NCBI RefSeq assembly: GCF_024599795.1
Contig: NZ_CP102246.1
Location: 2,852,001-2,916,000 of the forward strand
DNA length: 64,000 nt
Reading direction: 5' to 3'
From: Enterobacter cloacae complex sp. R_G8
GTDB taxonomy: Bacteria; Pseudomonadota; Gammaproteobacteria; Enterobacterales; Enterobacteriaceae
Each line of letters starts with the position of its first letter. The stretch's first letter is position 1. Made by a program: the position numbers and the translations under genes. This document shows, one piece after another, positions 25,711 to 34,162 of this stretch. The notes under the pieces were generated by a model. It searched no databases. It was not told where the DNA came from and saw only the letters and a program-made list of their open reading frames with translations.

Positions 25711-26916
25711 TCAAACACGCTCAAGGATCATGGCAATGCCCTGACCCACACCGATGCACATCGTACACAGCGCGTAGCGCCCGTGGCGTCGATGCAATTC
25801 ATTGCTCGCGGCCAGCGCCAGCCTGGCACCGCTCATTCCCAGCGGATGGCCTAACGCAATGGCCCCTCCGTTCGGATTGACGTGTGCGGCATCGTCCGGC
25901 ACCCCCAGCTGACGCAGCACGCCCAGCGCCTGCGAGGCGAAGGCTTCGTTCAGCTCAATCACATCCATCTCGTTGATGCTGAGCCCCGCTCGCTCCAGCA
26001 CTTTGCGGGTGGCGGGCACCGGCCCTAGCCCCATCAGACGTGGCTCCACGCCTGCGGTGGCCATGGCCACAATCCGCGTGCGCGGCACAAGCCCCTGTGA
26101 AAGCGCCATCTGCTCGCTGGCGATAATCAGTGCAGCGGCGCCATCGTTCACCCCAGAGGCGTTACCTGCGGTAACGACGCCATTTTTGCGAAACGGCGCT
26201 TTCAGGGCGGCAAGTTGCGCCAGCGTGGTGTCGGCGCGCGGGTGCTCATCAACAGAGACCTCCGTAACGGTCCCTTTTTTTCCCGGAATCAGCACCGGCA
26301 CGATCTCCTGCGCCAGAATGCCGTTTTGCTGCGCCCGGGCGGTACGTTGCTGGCTGCGCAGCGCGAACGCATCCTGATCGGCACGGCTGATATTTAACAA
26401 TTCAGCTACATTCTCTGCCGTTTCCGGCATGCTGTCAGTTCCGAACGTCTGATGCATGAGCGGATTCACAAATCGCCAGCCAAGGGTGGTATCGAAGATC
26501 TCCGCCTGGCGCTGAAACGCCGCGGTGGCTTTCGCCATCACAAACGGCGCGCGGGACATCGACTCGACGCCACCGGCAATCAGCAGATCGCCATCACCGG
26601 ATTTTATGGCGCGTGCAGCAAAGCCAATCGCATCCAGCCCCGAGCCGCACAGGCGGTTGATCGTCGTGCCGGAGACGGTGTGCGGCAGCCCGGCCAGCAG
26701 TGACGCCATACGCGCCACGTTGCGGTTGTCTTCCCCCGCCTGGTTGGCGCAGCCGAAGATCACATCATCAATCCGCTCCGGGTCGAGTTGCGGATAGCGC
26801 TCCAGCAAGGCACGCAGCGGTATGGCGCCCAGATCGTCCGCGCGTACGGCGGATAACGCCCCGCCGTACCGCCCCACCGGGGTTCGCACCCCATCACAAA
26901 TAAATGCGTCACGCAT
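25711..26916 (-). CDS. paaJ: Beta-ketoadipyl-CoA / 3-oxo-5,6-didehydrosuberyl-CoA thiolase PaaJ
   Basis: A 401-residue thiolase. The nucleophilic Cys lies in [12 protein letters not shown] (about residue 90), the catalytic His in [10 protein letters not shown] and the second Cys in [10 protein letters not shown] near the C-terminus. In the pathway it acts twice: on the C8 3-oxo-didehydrosuberyl-CoA made by PaaZ, and on 3-oxoadipyl-CoA, giving acetyl-CoA and succinyl-CoA. Its ATG overlaps the paaI stop codon by one base (TGATG), indicating coupling. Confidence 0.96.
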   Translation of the reverse strand: MRDAFICDGVRTPVGRYGGALSAVRADDLGAIPLRALLERYPQLDPERIDDVIFGCANQAGEDNRNVARMASLLAGLPHTVSGTTINRLCGSGLDAIGFAARAIKSGDGDLLIAGGVESMSRAPFVMAKATAAFQRQAEIFDTTLGWRFVNPLMHQTFGTDSMPETAENVAELLNISRADQDAFALRSQQRTARAQQNGILAQEIVPVLIPGKKGTVTEVSVDEHPRADTTLAQLAALKAPFRKNGVVTAGNASGVNDGAAALIIASEQMALSQGLVPRTRIVAMATAGVEPRLMGLGPVPATRKVLERAGLSINEMDVIELNEAFASQALGVLRQLGVPDDAAHVNPNGGAIALGHPLGMSGARLALAASNELHRRHGRYALCTMCIGVGQGIAMILERV

Positions 26917-27338
26917 CAGGCTTCTCCTGTCACATTGCCGCCGATGCGGTGGGATTTTCCGCGAAAGAGAGCGACGGTTTTCTGTTGTTGGTTCTGAATT
27001 TCGATGTCATACACGCCGGTCAGTTTGCCCTGATGCTTTACCCGCGCGGTGGCGGTCAGCTTGTCTCCGACAAAGCCCGGACGAAGGAAATCGATTGTGC
27101 AGCCAGAGGCCACCGCCGCCAGCCCCTGGCTGTTGCAGGCGTAGGCAAACGCGGTGTCGGCCAGCGAGAAGAGCTGTCCACCGTGGCAGGTTTTGTGGCC
27201 GTTAAGCATCTGCGGGGTGATGGTCATGGTCACCACTGCGTAACCTTCGTCCATGTCGATAATGTCCATCCCCATTGCCTGCGCGCAGGCATCCTGTTCG
27301 TACATGGCGCGGGCGTTATGCCAGGCGTTATGACTCAT
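26916..27338 (-). CDS. paaI: Hydroxyphenylacetyl-CoA thioesterase PaaI
   Basis: A 140-residue hotdog-fold thioesterase that removes CoA from aberrant ring-hydroxylated phenylacetyl-CoA compounds, a safety step of the pathway. The signature region NGHKTCHGGQLFSLADTAFAYACN (about residues 46-69, with the HGG and Asp residues) is present. I start at MSHNAW (27338) as in E. coli, overlapping the end of paaH by 11 bases; an upstream in-frame start at 27359 would add 7 unusual residues. Confidence 0.95.
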   Translation of the reverse strand: MSHNAWHNARAMYEQDACAQAMGMDIIDMDEGYAVVTMTITPQMLNGHKTCHGGQLFSLADTAFAYACNSQGLAAVASGCTIDFLRPGFVGDKLTATARVKHQGKLTGVYDIEIQNQQQKTVALFRGKSHRIGGNVTGEA

Positions 27339-28752
27339 AGCTACTCTCCAGAAGCGCACGCTGGCGCAGCAGTGAACAGGGGCGATAACGTTCTTCGCCG
27401 TAGTGACGCTGCAGGTTTTCCAGCAGCGTTAACAGACGTTGCCAGCCCAGCCGCTCGCCCCAGGCAATCGGCCCGGACGGGTAGTTCACGCCCAGACGCA
27501 TGGCGGTATCGATATCTTTTTCGCTGGCGACCCCTTTCTGCAGCGCATCCAGCGCTTCGTTGGCAATCATCGCCACCGTGCGCCAGACCAGCAGGCCAGG
27601 GTAATCGGCAATCTGCACCACCCGCTTTCCCTGCTGTTGCAGGTAGCGGATGACTTTTTGTGTCGCGGTATACGGGTTGCTGGCCGCCGACGCAATCACC
27701 GCCACATCGCGCTCAATGCGATCAACCACCACCACCGGGCAGTTGAGGCGCAGCGCCAGCGCCTGAGCGGTTTCGCCCTGCGTTTCAATCAGCAACACCT
27801 CATCGATTTCCGTGACGCCGTCACGTTTTCGTTCAACCCGCATTGGGCTAAAGCTGTCGTTGACCGCGTCGAGCCATGGCACCGGTGGCGATTCGCCGCG
27901 CCAGTCGTAAACGCCCTTCCCGCTTTTTTTGCCCAGTCGCCCCGCCAGCACCAGCTCCTGCTGCATCAGCGAAGGCAGAAAACGCCGCTCCTGCCAGAAT
28001 GCGTTAAACACCGAACAGGTCACGGCGAAGTTCACGTCCTGCCCAATCAGATCGGTCAGTTCCAGCGGCCCCATCGGGAAACCGCCGCCTTCGCGCAGGG
28101 CCGCATCAATCACTTCAGGGGCTGCAACCTGTTCTTCCAGCGCGCGCCAGGCTTCGGAATAGAACGGGCGCGCCACGCGGTTTACGATGAAGCCCGGCGT
28201 TGACTGGCAGCGCACCGGCTGTTTCCCCCAGTTCAGCGCCAGCTCACACAGCGCGTCGGCCACTTCCGGCGAGGTCGCCAGCCCGCTGACCACCTCCACC
28301 AGCTTCATCACCGGGGCCGGGTTAAAGAAATGCAGACCTGCCACCCGCTCGGGATGACGGATATCCGCCGCAATCGCGGTGATCGAGATAGAAGACGTGT
28401 TGCTGGTAAGCAGGGTTTGCGGTGGGCAGATCTCAGCCAGTTCGGCAAACAGCGCTTTTTTCACCTCAAGGCGCTCGGAGGCGGCTTCTATCACCAGGTC
28501 CGCCGCGGTGAGCGCACTGATATCCGTGACCGGGGTCAGCCGGGCGAGGATCTGCCCACAGGCCTCCTCAGTGAGTTTGCCCCGCGTCACCCGGGAGGCA
28601 AGGCGCTGGCGAATGCCGTCAATGGCGCGGGAAATGGCGTCTGAGGCAATGTCGTACATCAGCACCTGATGCCCATGGCGTGCCGCGACTTCGGCTATTC
28701 CGGCGCCCATCGTGCCGCTTCCAATGACGGCGACAGTACGAATGTTCAGCAT
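27328..28752 (-). CDS. paaH: 3-hydroxyadipyl-CoA dehydrogenase PaaH
   Basis: A 474-residue NAD-dependent 3-hydroxyacyl-CoA dehydrogenase that converts 3-hydroxyadipyl-CoA to 3-oxoadipyl-CoA. The NAD-binding VIGSGTMGAGIAEVAA is at residues 10-25. The catalytic His is in AGLHFFNPAPVMKLVE. The C-terminal dimerisation domain is duplicated, typical of PaaH (second copy near PLRMGVNYPSGP-like segment LGVNYPSGPIAWGE). It starts one base after paaG ends. Confidence 0.96.
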   Translation of the reverse strand: MLNIRTVAVIGSGTMGAGIAEVAARHGHQVLMYDIASDAISRAIDGIRQRLASRVTRGKLTEEACGQILARLTPVTDISALTAADLVIEAASERLEVKKALFAELAEICPPQTLLTSNTSSISITAIAADIRHPERVAGLHFFNPAPVMKLVEVVSGLATSPEVADALCELALNWGKQPVRCQSTPGFIVNRVARPFYSEAWRALEEQVAAPEVIDAALREGGGFPMGPLELTDLIGQDVNFAVTCSVFNAFWQERRFLPSLMQQELVLAGRLGKKSGKGVYDWRGESPPVPWLDAVNDSFSPMRVERKRDGVTEIDEVLLIETQGETAQALALRLNCPVVVVDRIERDVAVIASAASNPYTATQKVIRYLQQQGKRVVQIADYPGLLVWRTVAMIANEALDALQKGVASEKDIDTAMRLGVNYPSGPIAWGERLGWQRLLTLLENLQRHYGEERYRPCSLLRQRALLESSYES

Positions 28753-28753
28753 C

Positions 28754-29539
28754 TTACTTCCCCGTAAAATTGGGCGTGCGTTTCGCCAGGAAGGCGCTCA
28801 CGCCTTCGCGGTAATCGTCGCTGCGTCCGGCCAGCCGTTGATAATCGCGCTCCAGGTCAAGCTGTGCGTCCAGGGTGTTGGTTTCAGCGGCATTGATCGC
28901 CTGTTTGATCAGCCCCAGCCCAAAGGTGGGCTGCGAGGCAAAGTGCAGCGCCAGCTGCTGCGCCGTGCTGGAGAGCTGGTCGTCATCCACCACCTGCCAG
29001 ATCATTCCCCAGGCGTGCGCCTGTTCGGCGCTCAGTTTGTCGCCAAGCAGCGCCAACCCCATGGCGCGGGCACGTCCGGCCACGCGCGGCAGGAACCAGG
29101 TCCCGCCGCAGTCCGGGACTAACCCCAGCTTGCTGAAGGCCATTACAAAGGTGGCGGAGCGCGCGGCAATCACCATGTCGCACCCCAGCGCCAGCGTGGC
29201 CCCCGCTCCGGCCGCCACGCCGTTGACCGCGCAAATCACCGGTTTTGGCAGCGCTGCCAGACGACGCACCAGCGGGTTATAAAAGGTCTCGACGGACATC
29301 CCCAGATCCGGCGCCGGACCGTTCGGGTCGACGTTACGGTCGTTCAGATCCTGCCCGGCACAGAAGCCGCGCCCTGCGCCGGTGATCAGCAGACAGCGGA
29401 TAGTGTCATCGCGCTCAGCCTGCTTCAGGCACTCTGCAAGCTGCTGGTGCATCGCATCGTTAAAGCTGTTCAGACGCTCCGGACGGTTCAGCGTCAGGGT
29501 CATTACGCCTTGCTCTACATGACTGAGAATAAATTCCAC
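28754..29539 (-). CDS. paaG: Ring-1,2-epoxyphenylacetyl-CoA isomerase PaaG
   Basis: A 261-residue crotonase-fold protein. It isomerises ring-1,2-epoxyphenylacetyl-CoA to the oxepin and later shifts a double bond in the C6 branch. The oxyanion-hole segments are RGFCAGQDLNDR (residues about 58-69) and NGVAAGAGATLALGCD. The family Asp/Glu positions look intact. The reading frame opens with GTG, two bases after the paaF stop TAA; no ATG is available nearby, so a GTG start with coupling is most likely. Confidence 0.95.
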   Translation of the reverse strand: MEFILSHVEQGVMTLTLNRPERLNSFNDAMHQQLAECLKQAERDDTIRCLLITGAGRGFCAGQDLNDRNVDPNGPAPDLGMSVETFYNPLVRRLAALPKPVICAVNGVAAGAGATLALGCDMVIAARSATFVMAFSKLGLVPDCGGTWFLPRVAGRARAMGLALLGDKLSAEQAHAWGMIWQVVDDDQLSSTAQQLALHFASQPTFGLGLIKQAINAAETNTLDAQLDLERDYQRLAGRSDDYREGVSAFLAKRTPNFTGK

Positions 29540-29541
29540 AA

Positions 29542-30309
29542 TTAGCGTCCTTTAAAGTCGGGAGTACGTTTCTGTAAGAAGGCGTCGATGCCTTCTCGCC
29601 TGTCTTCCGTGGCCGAGAGCAGCGCGAACAGCTGACGCTCCTGGGCCAGACCCGCCTGCAGCGGCACCTCCTGCGACTGGCGCAGCGCCTGTTTAGCCGC
29701 CTGTAGCGCCAGCGGCGAGTGGCGCGCCATCAGTGCTGCCTGGTTCAGGGCATATTCCAGCGTCAGTGAGGCCGGGAAAACGTCGCTGACCAGACCGGCT
29801 CGCTGAGCCTGCTGCGCCGTAATGCTTTCCCCGGTCAGCACCATTCTGCTGGCGAGCGATTTACCCACGCAGCGGATCAGGCGCTGCGTGCCGCCCGCAC
29901 CGGGCATGATCCCAAGCGTAATTTCTGGCAGACCGAAGCGGGCGTTGTCACCGGCAATCACTACATCGCACAGCAGGGCCAGCTCGCAGCCAGCCCCGAG
30001 TGCAAAACCGTTCACGGCGGCAATCAGCGGTTTATTGAAGGCGTCTATCCGCTTCCACAGCTGAGGACGACTATCGTTCAGGGTGGCAGGCAGATCTTTC
30101 TCTGCCATTTCGTTGAGATCGGCTCCGGCCGCAAAGCAGCGCTCGCTGCCGTAAATCACGCAGGCAGAAATACTGTTGTCGCAGGCTGCGGCCTCCAGTT
30201 GTTCGGCAAGCTGCGTCAGCAGTGCATTGTTGAGGGCGTTGCGTGCCGCCGGACGGTTGAGCGTCAACTGCAGCACACGGCCATGACGGGTAACGAGGAG
30301 TTCGCTCAT
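29542..30309 (-). CDS. paaF: 2,3-dehydroadipyl-CoA hydratase PaaF
   Basis: A 255-residue enoyl-CoA hydratase-fold protein that hydrates 2,3-dehydroadipyl-CoA to 3-hydroxyadipyl-CoA. Oxyanion-hole segments CFAAGADLNEMA and NGFALGAGCELALLCD and the acid pair region LPEITLGIMPGAGGTQRL (with both catalytic Glu positions) are all seen. The start ATG (30307-30309) overlaps the paaE stop codon by four bases (ATGA); longer in-frame openings upstream lie inside paaE and are rejected. Confidence 0.96.
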   Translation of the reverse strand: MSELLVTRHGRVLQLTLNRPAARNALNNALLTQLAEQLEAAACDNSISACVIYGSERCFAAGADLNEMAEKDLPATLNDSRPQLWKRIDAFNKPLIAAVNGFALGAGCELALLCDVVIAGDNARFGLPEITLGIMPGAGGTQRLIRCVGKSLASRMVLTGESITAQQAQRAGLVSDVFPASLTLEYALNQAALMARHSPLALQAAKQALRQSQEVPLQAGLAQERQLFALLSATEDRREGIDAFLQKRTPDFKGR

Positions 30310-31376
30310 GCCATCCCCTTTGCGTCGAAGTCGACCACCACGTCGGCGGTTAGCGGCAGCGCCTGACAGCTCAGCACATACCCGGCAGCCAGTTCGTCCG
30401 GCTCGAGGCTGTAGTTGGTCGCCATGTCCACCTTGCCGCGCAGCACTTTGCATTTACAGGTGGCGCAGACGCCCCCCTTGCAGGCATACGGCAGATCCGC
30501 CCCCTGGCGCAGGGCGGCATCCAGAATGCTGTCGTCATCCGCTGTCAGGACGATCTCGCGGTCACGTCCGTCCTGACGCACGATCACCTTCTGGCCTTCC
30601 GCCTGCACGCTCACCGCGCGTTTAACGGCCGTGCCCGGCGTATTAAACCGCTCAAGGTGAAGGGATTTTTCGGCCATCCCCAGCGCTTTTAAGGTCGCTT
30701 CAGCCTCGTCCATCATCGCGGCCGGGCCGCAGATAAAGGCCTCGTCGTACTGGCGGAAGTTGATCAGCGTTTTTGCCAGCGCCTGCAGCTTTTCACCGTC
30801 GATACGGCCGTAAAGCAGGTCGCTGTCCAGCCGCTCCTGGCTGAAAATGGCAACCAGCTGCAGCCGCTGCGGGTATTTATCCTTCAGGTCTGCCAGCGCC
30901 TGACGGAACATCATGCTCTGGCTGCTGCGGTTGCCGTAGATCAGGGTGAAGTGGCTGTTCGGTTCGGCGGCCAGCGTGGCGGATAAAATCGCCAGCATCG
31001 GGGTGATGCCGGAGCCTGCGGCAATCGCCAGATAGTGACCTTCCCGCTCAGGCTGTGGCTGATAGCCAAAATGCCCCTGGGGAACCATCACCTCCAGCGT
31101 CATGCCCGGTTTGATCTCATCCCGGGCGTAACGAGAGAAACGCCCGCCTTCAATGGCTTTAACCGCGACGCTGATCTCCCCCGGCGCGCTACTCCGGCAG
31201 ATGGAGTAACAGCGGCGCAGTTCGTCTGCACCCAGTCTGGTTTTCAGGGTCAGGTGTTGGCCGGGACGAAAGCGGTACGCCTCCTGCAACGCCTGCGGCA
31301 CCGCGAAGGTAATGGTCACCGCATCGCGGGTTTCGGGTTCTACTTTTGCCACTGTTAATGAATGAAACGTTGTCAT
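30306..31376 (-). CDS. paaE: PaaE reductase of the phenylacetyl-CoA epoxidase
   Basis: The 356-residue reductase that passes electrons from NADPH to the PaaA diiron site. It has an N-terminal FAD-binding domain (RCYSICR at about 60-66), an NAD(P)-binding domain (AAGSGITPMLAIL) and a C-terminal plant-type [2Fe-2S] ferredoxin domain with Cys ligands in CKGGVCATCKCKV and a fourth in YVLSCQ. Start chosen at 31376 (MTTFHSLTVAKVEP), 7 bases after paaD, as in E. coli. Confidence 0.96.
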   Translation of the reverse strand: MTTFHSLTVAKVEPETRDAVTITFAVPQALQEAYRFRPGQHLTLKTRLGADELRRCYSICRSSAPGEISVAVKAIEGGRFSRYARDEIKPGMTLEVMVPQGHFGYQPQPEREGHYLAIAAGSGITPMLAILSATLAAEPNSHFTLIYGNRSSQSMMFRQALADLKDKYPQRLQLVAIFSQERLDSDLLYGRIDGEKLQALAKTLINFRQYDEAFICGPAAMMDEAEATLKALGMAEKSLHLERFNTPGTAVKRAVSVQAEGQKVIVRQDGRDREIVLTADDDSILDAALRQGADLPYACKGGVCATCKCKVLRGKVDMATNYSLEPDELAAGYVLSCQALPLTADVVVDFDAKGMA

Positions 31377-31383
31377 GGCAACC

Positions 31384-31881
31384 TCAAATACATTTGAAAT
31401 AGTCGAAGGGCTCGCGGCAGGTATTGCAGCGGTAAAGCGCCTTACAGGCCGTTGAACCAAATTCACTGATAAGCGAGGTGTCGGTACTGGCGCAGCGCGG
31501 GCAGCTCACCTCAGCGGGAACATGGGCATGACAGCTGTGCCCCACGGGTGGGCTGATGCCATACGCGCGCAGACGTTCACGCGCATCGTCGGTCATCCAG
31601 TCGGTGGTCCAGGCGGGTTCCAGCTGCAGCACGATGTGCACGGGCGTATACCCGTGTGCCGTCAGGGTGTCGCGGATAGCGCCAAGCAGGTGTTCCGTCG
31701 CCGGGCAGCCTGAATAGGTTGGGGTAAAGCCGATCACCCAGCCTTCGCCCTGCGCGGTGACGCTGCGCACCATACCTAAATCGGTGATGGTGAGCACCGG
31801 CACTTCCGGGTCCGGGATCTGGCTGAGCAACGACCAGATGTGCGGAACCTGCGGAGGGGCGATGTCGACAAGACGTTGCAT
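31384..31881 (-). CDS. paaD: PaaD, Fe-S maturation factor of the epoxidase
   Basis: A 165-residue protein of the PaaD/MIP18 type thought to help assemble the Fe-S cluster of PaaE. The N-terminal DUF59 domain includes IPDPEVPVLTITDLGMVR and TPTYSGCPATEHL; the C-terminus is a Cys-rich zinc ribbon (CPRCAS, then CKALYRCNTC). A GGAG lies 7 bases before the ATG at 31881. An in-frame GTG at 31899 lies inside the end of paaC and is less likely. Confidence 0.95.
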   Translation of the reverse strand: MQRLVDIAPPQVPHIWSLLSQIPDPEVPVLTITDLGMVRSVTAQGEGWVIGFTPTYSGCPATEHLLGAIRDTLTAHGYTPVHIVLQLEPAWTTDWMTDDARERLRAYGISPPVGHSCHAHVPAEVSCPRCASTDTSLISEFGSTACKALYRCNTCREPFDYFKCI

Positions 31882-31892
31882 GGCGTTCTCCT

Positions 31893-32639
31893 TTACCACT
31901 GCTGACCGGGATATGCGCGCTGGAGATACTGCATCTCTGCCAGCATCGGTCCCAGATGCTCGGTATGCAGCCCGCGTTTTCCGCCGGTGCGATAGGCCGT
32001 CTCATCGGGTACGCGCAGGGTGGCTTCCCGCAGTCCGGCAAACACTTCGTTTTCCCACGGCTGGCGCAGGGTGCGCGGATCAACCGCAACGCCGGACTCA
32101 ATCAGCTCAAGCTCAACGTCATCCGCCTCGAACAACTCGGCCGTAAAGCGCCACAGGTTGTCGATGGCCTGCTGCATTTTTTGCGACGAGGTTTCACTGC
32201 CGTCTCCCAGGCGCACCAGCCAGCCGCGGCTAAAGCGCAGGTGGTAACGCGCCTCTTTAATCGCCTTGGCGGCGATGGCGGCAAGCTGGCTGTCGCTGCT
32301 GTGGATCAGCCGCTCGTAGAGGGCAACATTCCACGCGTCCATCAGGTACTGGCGGGCGATCGTGTCGGCGAAGTTGCCGTTCGGCTGTTCTGCCAACAGT
32401 AAATTGTGAAACTGACGCTCATCGCGGCCGAAGGCCAGGGTGTCTTCATCGCCCTGACCTTCCCGCTCTGCCGCGCAGGCGAGGAAGTTGCGCGCCTGCC
32501 CCAGCAGATCGAGACCAATGTTGGCGAGCGCAAGATCGATTTCCAGCTCCGGCGCGTGTCCGCACCAGGCTCCGAGGCGCTGAGAGAGCACCAGACCGTT
32601 GTCGCCCAGACGCAGGGCGTATGCAGATACTGTTTTCAT
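31893..32639 (-). CDS. paaC: PaaC, structural subunit of the epoxidase
   Basis: The 248-residue non-catalytic partner of PaaA, with the same ferritin-like helical fold but without a working diiron site. The block APELEIDLALANIGLDLLGQ, the ERQFHNLLLAEQPNGNFADT block and the C-terminal GLHTEHLGPMLAEMQYLQR block match E. coli PaaC. Start at 32639 gives exactly the E. coli length; it lies 8 bases downstream of paaB. Confidence 0.96.
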   Translation of the reverse strand: MKTVSAYALRLGDNGLVLSQRLGAWCGHAPELEIDLALANIGLDLLGQARNFLACAAEREGQGDEDTLAFGRDERQFHNLLLAEQPNGNFADTIARQYLMDAWNVALYERLIHSSDSQLAAIAAKAIKEARYHLRFSRGWLVRLGDGSETSSQKMQQAIDNLWRFTAELFEADDVELELIESGVAVDPRTLRQPWENEVFAGLREATLRVPDETAYRTGGKRGLHTEHLGPMLAEMQYLQRAYPGQQW

Positions 32640-32647
32640 CCCTGACC

Positions 32648-32935
32648 TCACATATGCTCGATGCCATCAGGGATGGTGTAAAACGTGGGGTGGCGATAGA
32701 CCTTGCTTTCCGCCGGGTCGAAGAACTCGCCGCTCTCTTCCGGCTGAGAGGCAACGATCTCGCTCGCCTTCACCACCCAGATCGAGCAGCCTTCGCTGCG
32801 GCGGGTATAGGCATCCCGCGCGTTTTCCAGCGCCATGCGATCGTCAGCGGCATGCAGACTGCCAACGTGGCGGTGGGATAACCCTTGTTTGCTGCGTACG
32901 AACACTTCGTACAGCGGCCAGTAGACATTGCTCAT
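32648..32935 (-). CDS. paaB: PaaB subunit of the epoxidase
   Basis: A 95-residue protein of full family length, MSNVYWPLYEVFVRSKQGLS at its start and the C-terminal YRHPTFYTIPDGIEHM typical of PaaB. It is a small subunit that bridges PaaAC heterodimers in the complex. It starts 12 bases after paaA ends. Confidence 0.96.
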   Translation of the reverse strand: MSNVYWPLYEVFVRSKQGLSHRHVGSLHAADDRMALENARDAYTRRSEGCSIWVVKASEIVASQPEESGEFFDPAESKVYRHPTFYTIPDGIEHM

Positions 32936-32947
32936 CGTGATTTCCTC

Positions 32948-33877
32948 TTATGCGGCCTGACGGGCGCGTTGTTTTTCTGCATGCGCCAGTGCGGCTTCAC
33001 GCACCCACGCCCCCTCTTCCCAGGCTTTGCGCTTAGCGGCCAGGCGTTCGTGGTTGCAGATCCCGCGTCCGTTGATCACCTCGTCAAACTCCTGCCAGTC
33101 AATCTCACCGAAGCGGTAGTGGCCGGTTTCTTCGTCAAAGCGCAGGTCTGGATCGGGTACCGTCATCCCCAGCATCTCCACCTGCGGGATGGTGTTGTCG
33201 ACGAAGCGCTGACGCAGTTCATCATTGCCAAAGCGTTTAATTTTCCAGGCGAGACTACGGGCGCTGTTCGGCGAGTTGTCGTCGTTTGGCCCGAACATCA
33301 TCAGGGCGGGCCACCAGAAACGGTTGATGGCGTCCTGCAGCATCTGCCGCTGGGCGTCGCTTCCCTGCGCCAGCGCCATGCAGGCTTCAAACCCCTGACG
33401 CTGGTGGAAGCTCTCTTCTTTACAGATTTTCACCATCGCACGGGCATACGGCCCGTAAGAGGTCCGGCACAGCGCCACCTGATTGACGATGGCGGCACCG
33501 TCCACCAGCCAGCCGATCACACCGATATCGGCCCAGCTCAGCGTCGGATAGTTAAAGATGGAGGAGTATTTCATCTTGCCGTCGAGCATTTTCTGGTAGA
33601 TGTCTTCCCGCGCGCAGCCCAGCGTTTCAGCCGCGCTGTAGAGATACAGCCCGTGCCCGGCTTCGTCCTGCACTTTCGCCAGCAGGATCGCTTTGCGGCG
33701 AAGCGTCGGGGCGCGGGTGATCCAGTTCCCTTCCGGCAGCATGCCGACAATTTCAGAGTGGGCGTGCTGACCAATCTGGCGGATCAACGTCTTGCGATAG
33801 GCTTCCGGCATCCAGTCCTGGGGCTCAATCGCCGTCTCCTGCGCTATGCGCTGCTCAAAGCGTTGTTCTTGCGTCAC
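32948..33877 (-). CDS. paaA: PaaA, catalytic subunit of phenylacetyl-CoA epoxidase (GTG start)
   Basis: The 309-residue diiron oxygenase subunit that makes the ring 1,2-epoxide of phenylacetyl-CoA. The two ExxH metal motifs lie in [17 protein letters not shown] and in [14 protein letters not shown]; the four-helix bundle is complete. The start is a GTG at 33877 ([10 protein letters not shown]), with AAGGTG 5-6 bases upstream, giving exactly the E. coli PaaA length; an in-frame ATG 54 bases earlier would extend into the PaaX operator region and is rejected. First gene of the paaABCDEFGHIJK operon. Confidence 0.96.
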   Translation of the reverse strand: MTQEQRFEQRIAQETAIEPQDWMPEAYRKTLIRQIGQHAHSEIVGMLPEGNWITRAPTLRRKAILLAKVQDEAGHGLYLYSAAETLGCAREDIYQKMLDGKMKYSSIFNYPTLSWADIGVIGWLVDGAAIVNQVALCRTSYGPYARAMVKICKEESFHQRQGFEACMALAQGSDAQRQMLQDAINRFWWPALMMFGPNDDNSPNSARSLAWKIKRFGNDELRQRFVDNTIPQVEMLGMTVPDPDLRFDEETGHYRFGEIDWQEFDEVINGRGICNHERLAAKRKAWEEGAWVREAALAHAEKQRARQAA

Positions 33878-33890
33878 GTCATCACCTTTA

Positions 33891-33930
33891 TGATTCGTTA
33901 GTTTGCAACTTAAAGCGTAATTGTGAATCA
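33891..33930. promoter_or_regulatory. Candidate PaaX operator (TGATTC-N28-GAATCA)
   Basis: TGATTC at 33891-33896 and GAATCA at 33925-33930, just upstream of paaA. PaaX operators in E. coli have this pair of half-sites with 27 bases between them; here it is 28. A further TGATTC lies at 34109-34114 close to paaZ without a visible partner. Confidence 0.7.
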
Positions 33931-33991
33931 CTTTGTTTTTTTAAAAGTTACACAAAGGTTAAATACACCCCCAAGAAATGTTTCCTGATTT

Positions 33992-34007
33992 TGTGATGTC
34001 GCTCGCA
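33992..34007. promoter_or_regulatory. CRP site in the paaA-paaZ gap
   Basis: TGTGATGTCGCTCGCA matches the CRP consensus TGTGA-N6-TCACA with one mismatch. CRP is known to activate both divergent paa promoters in E. coli, and the position between paaA and paaZ fits. Confidence 0.7.
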
Positions 34008-34162
34008 GGGCTTTTGCGCAAAGGCCGCCACATCAGGGCTACAACCGCCACACATCTTCCCTTGAGATCACATTGTTAACAATTCATTAAAACTCAGCTT
34101 GATTTTTATGATTCATGATCAAACTATTGATAGTGAAATAACGAAACATGTGGAGATAAGAG

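Noticed and set aside
32885..33901. 338-codon open frame antisense to paaA
   Set aside because: Composition (Arg/His/Gln-rich) is typical of the reverse strand of a GC-rich gene; the paaA protein on the other strand is unmistakable.
33878..33931. Upstream ATG for paaA at 33931
   Set aside because: Would add 18 residues running through the PaaX half-sites; the GTG at 33877 with AAGGTG gives the exact family length.
34109..34147. Second full PaaX operator next to paaZ
   Set aside because: TGATTC is present at 34109 but no GAATCA partner lies at 27-28 bases; left as a half-site only.
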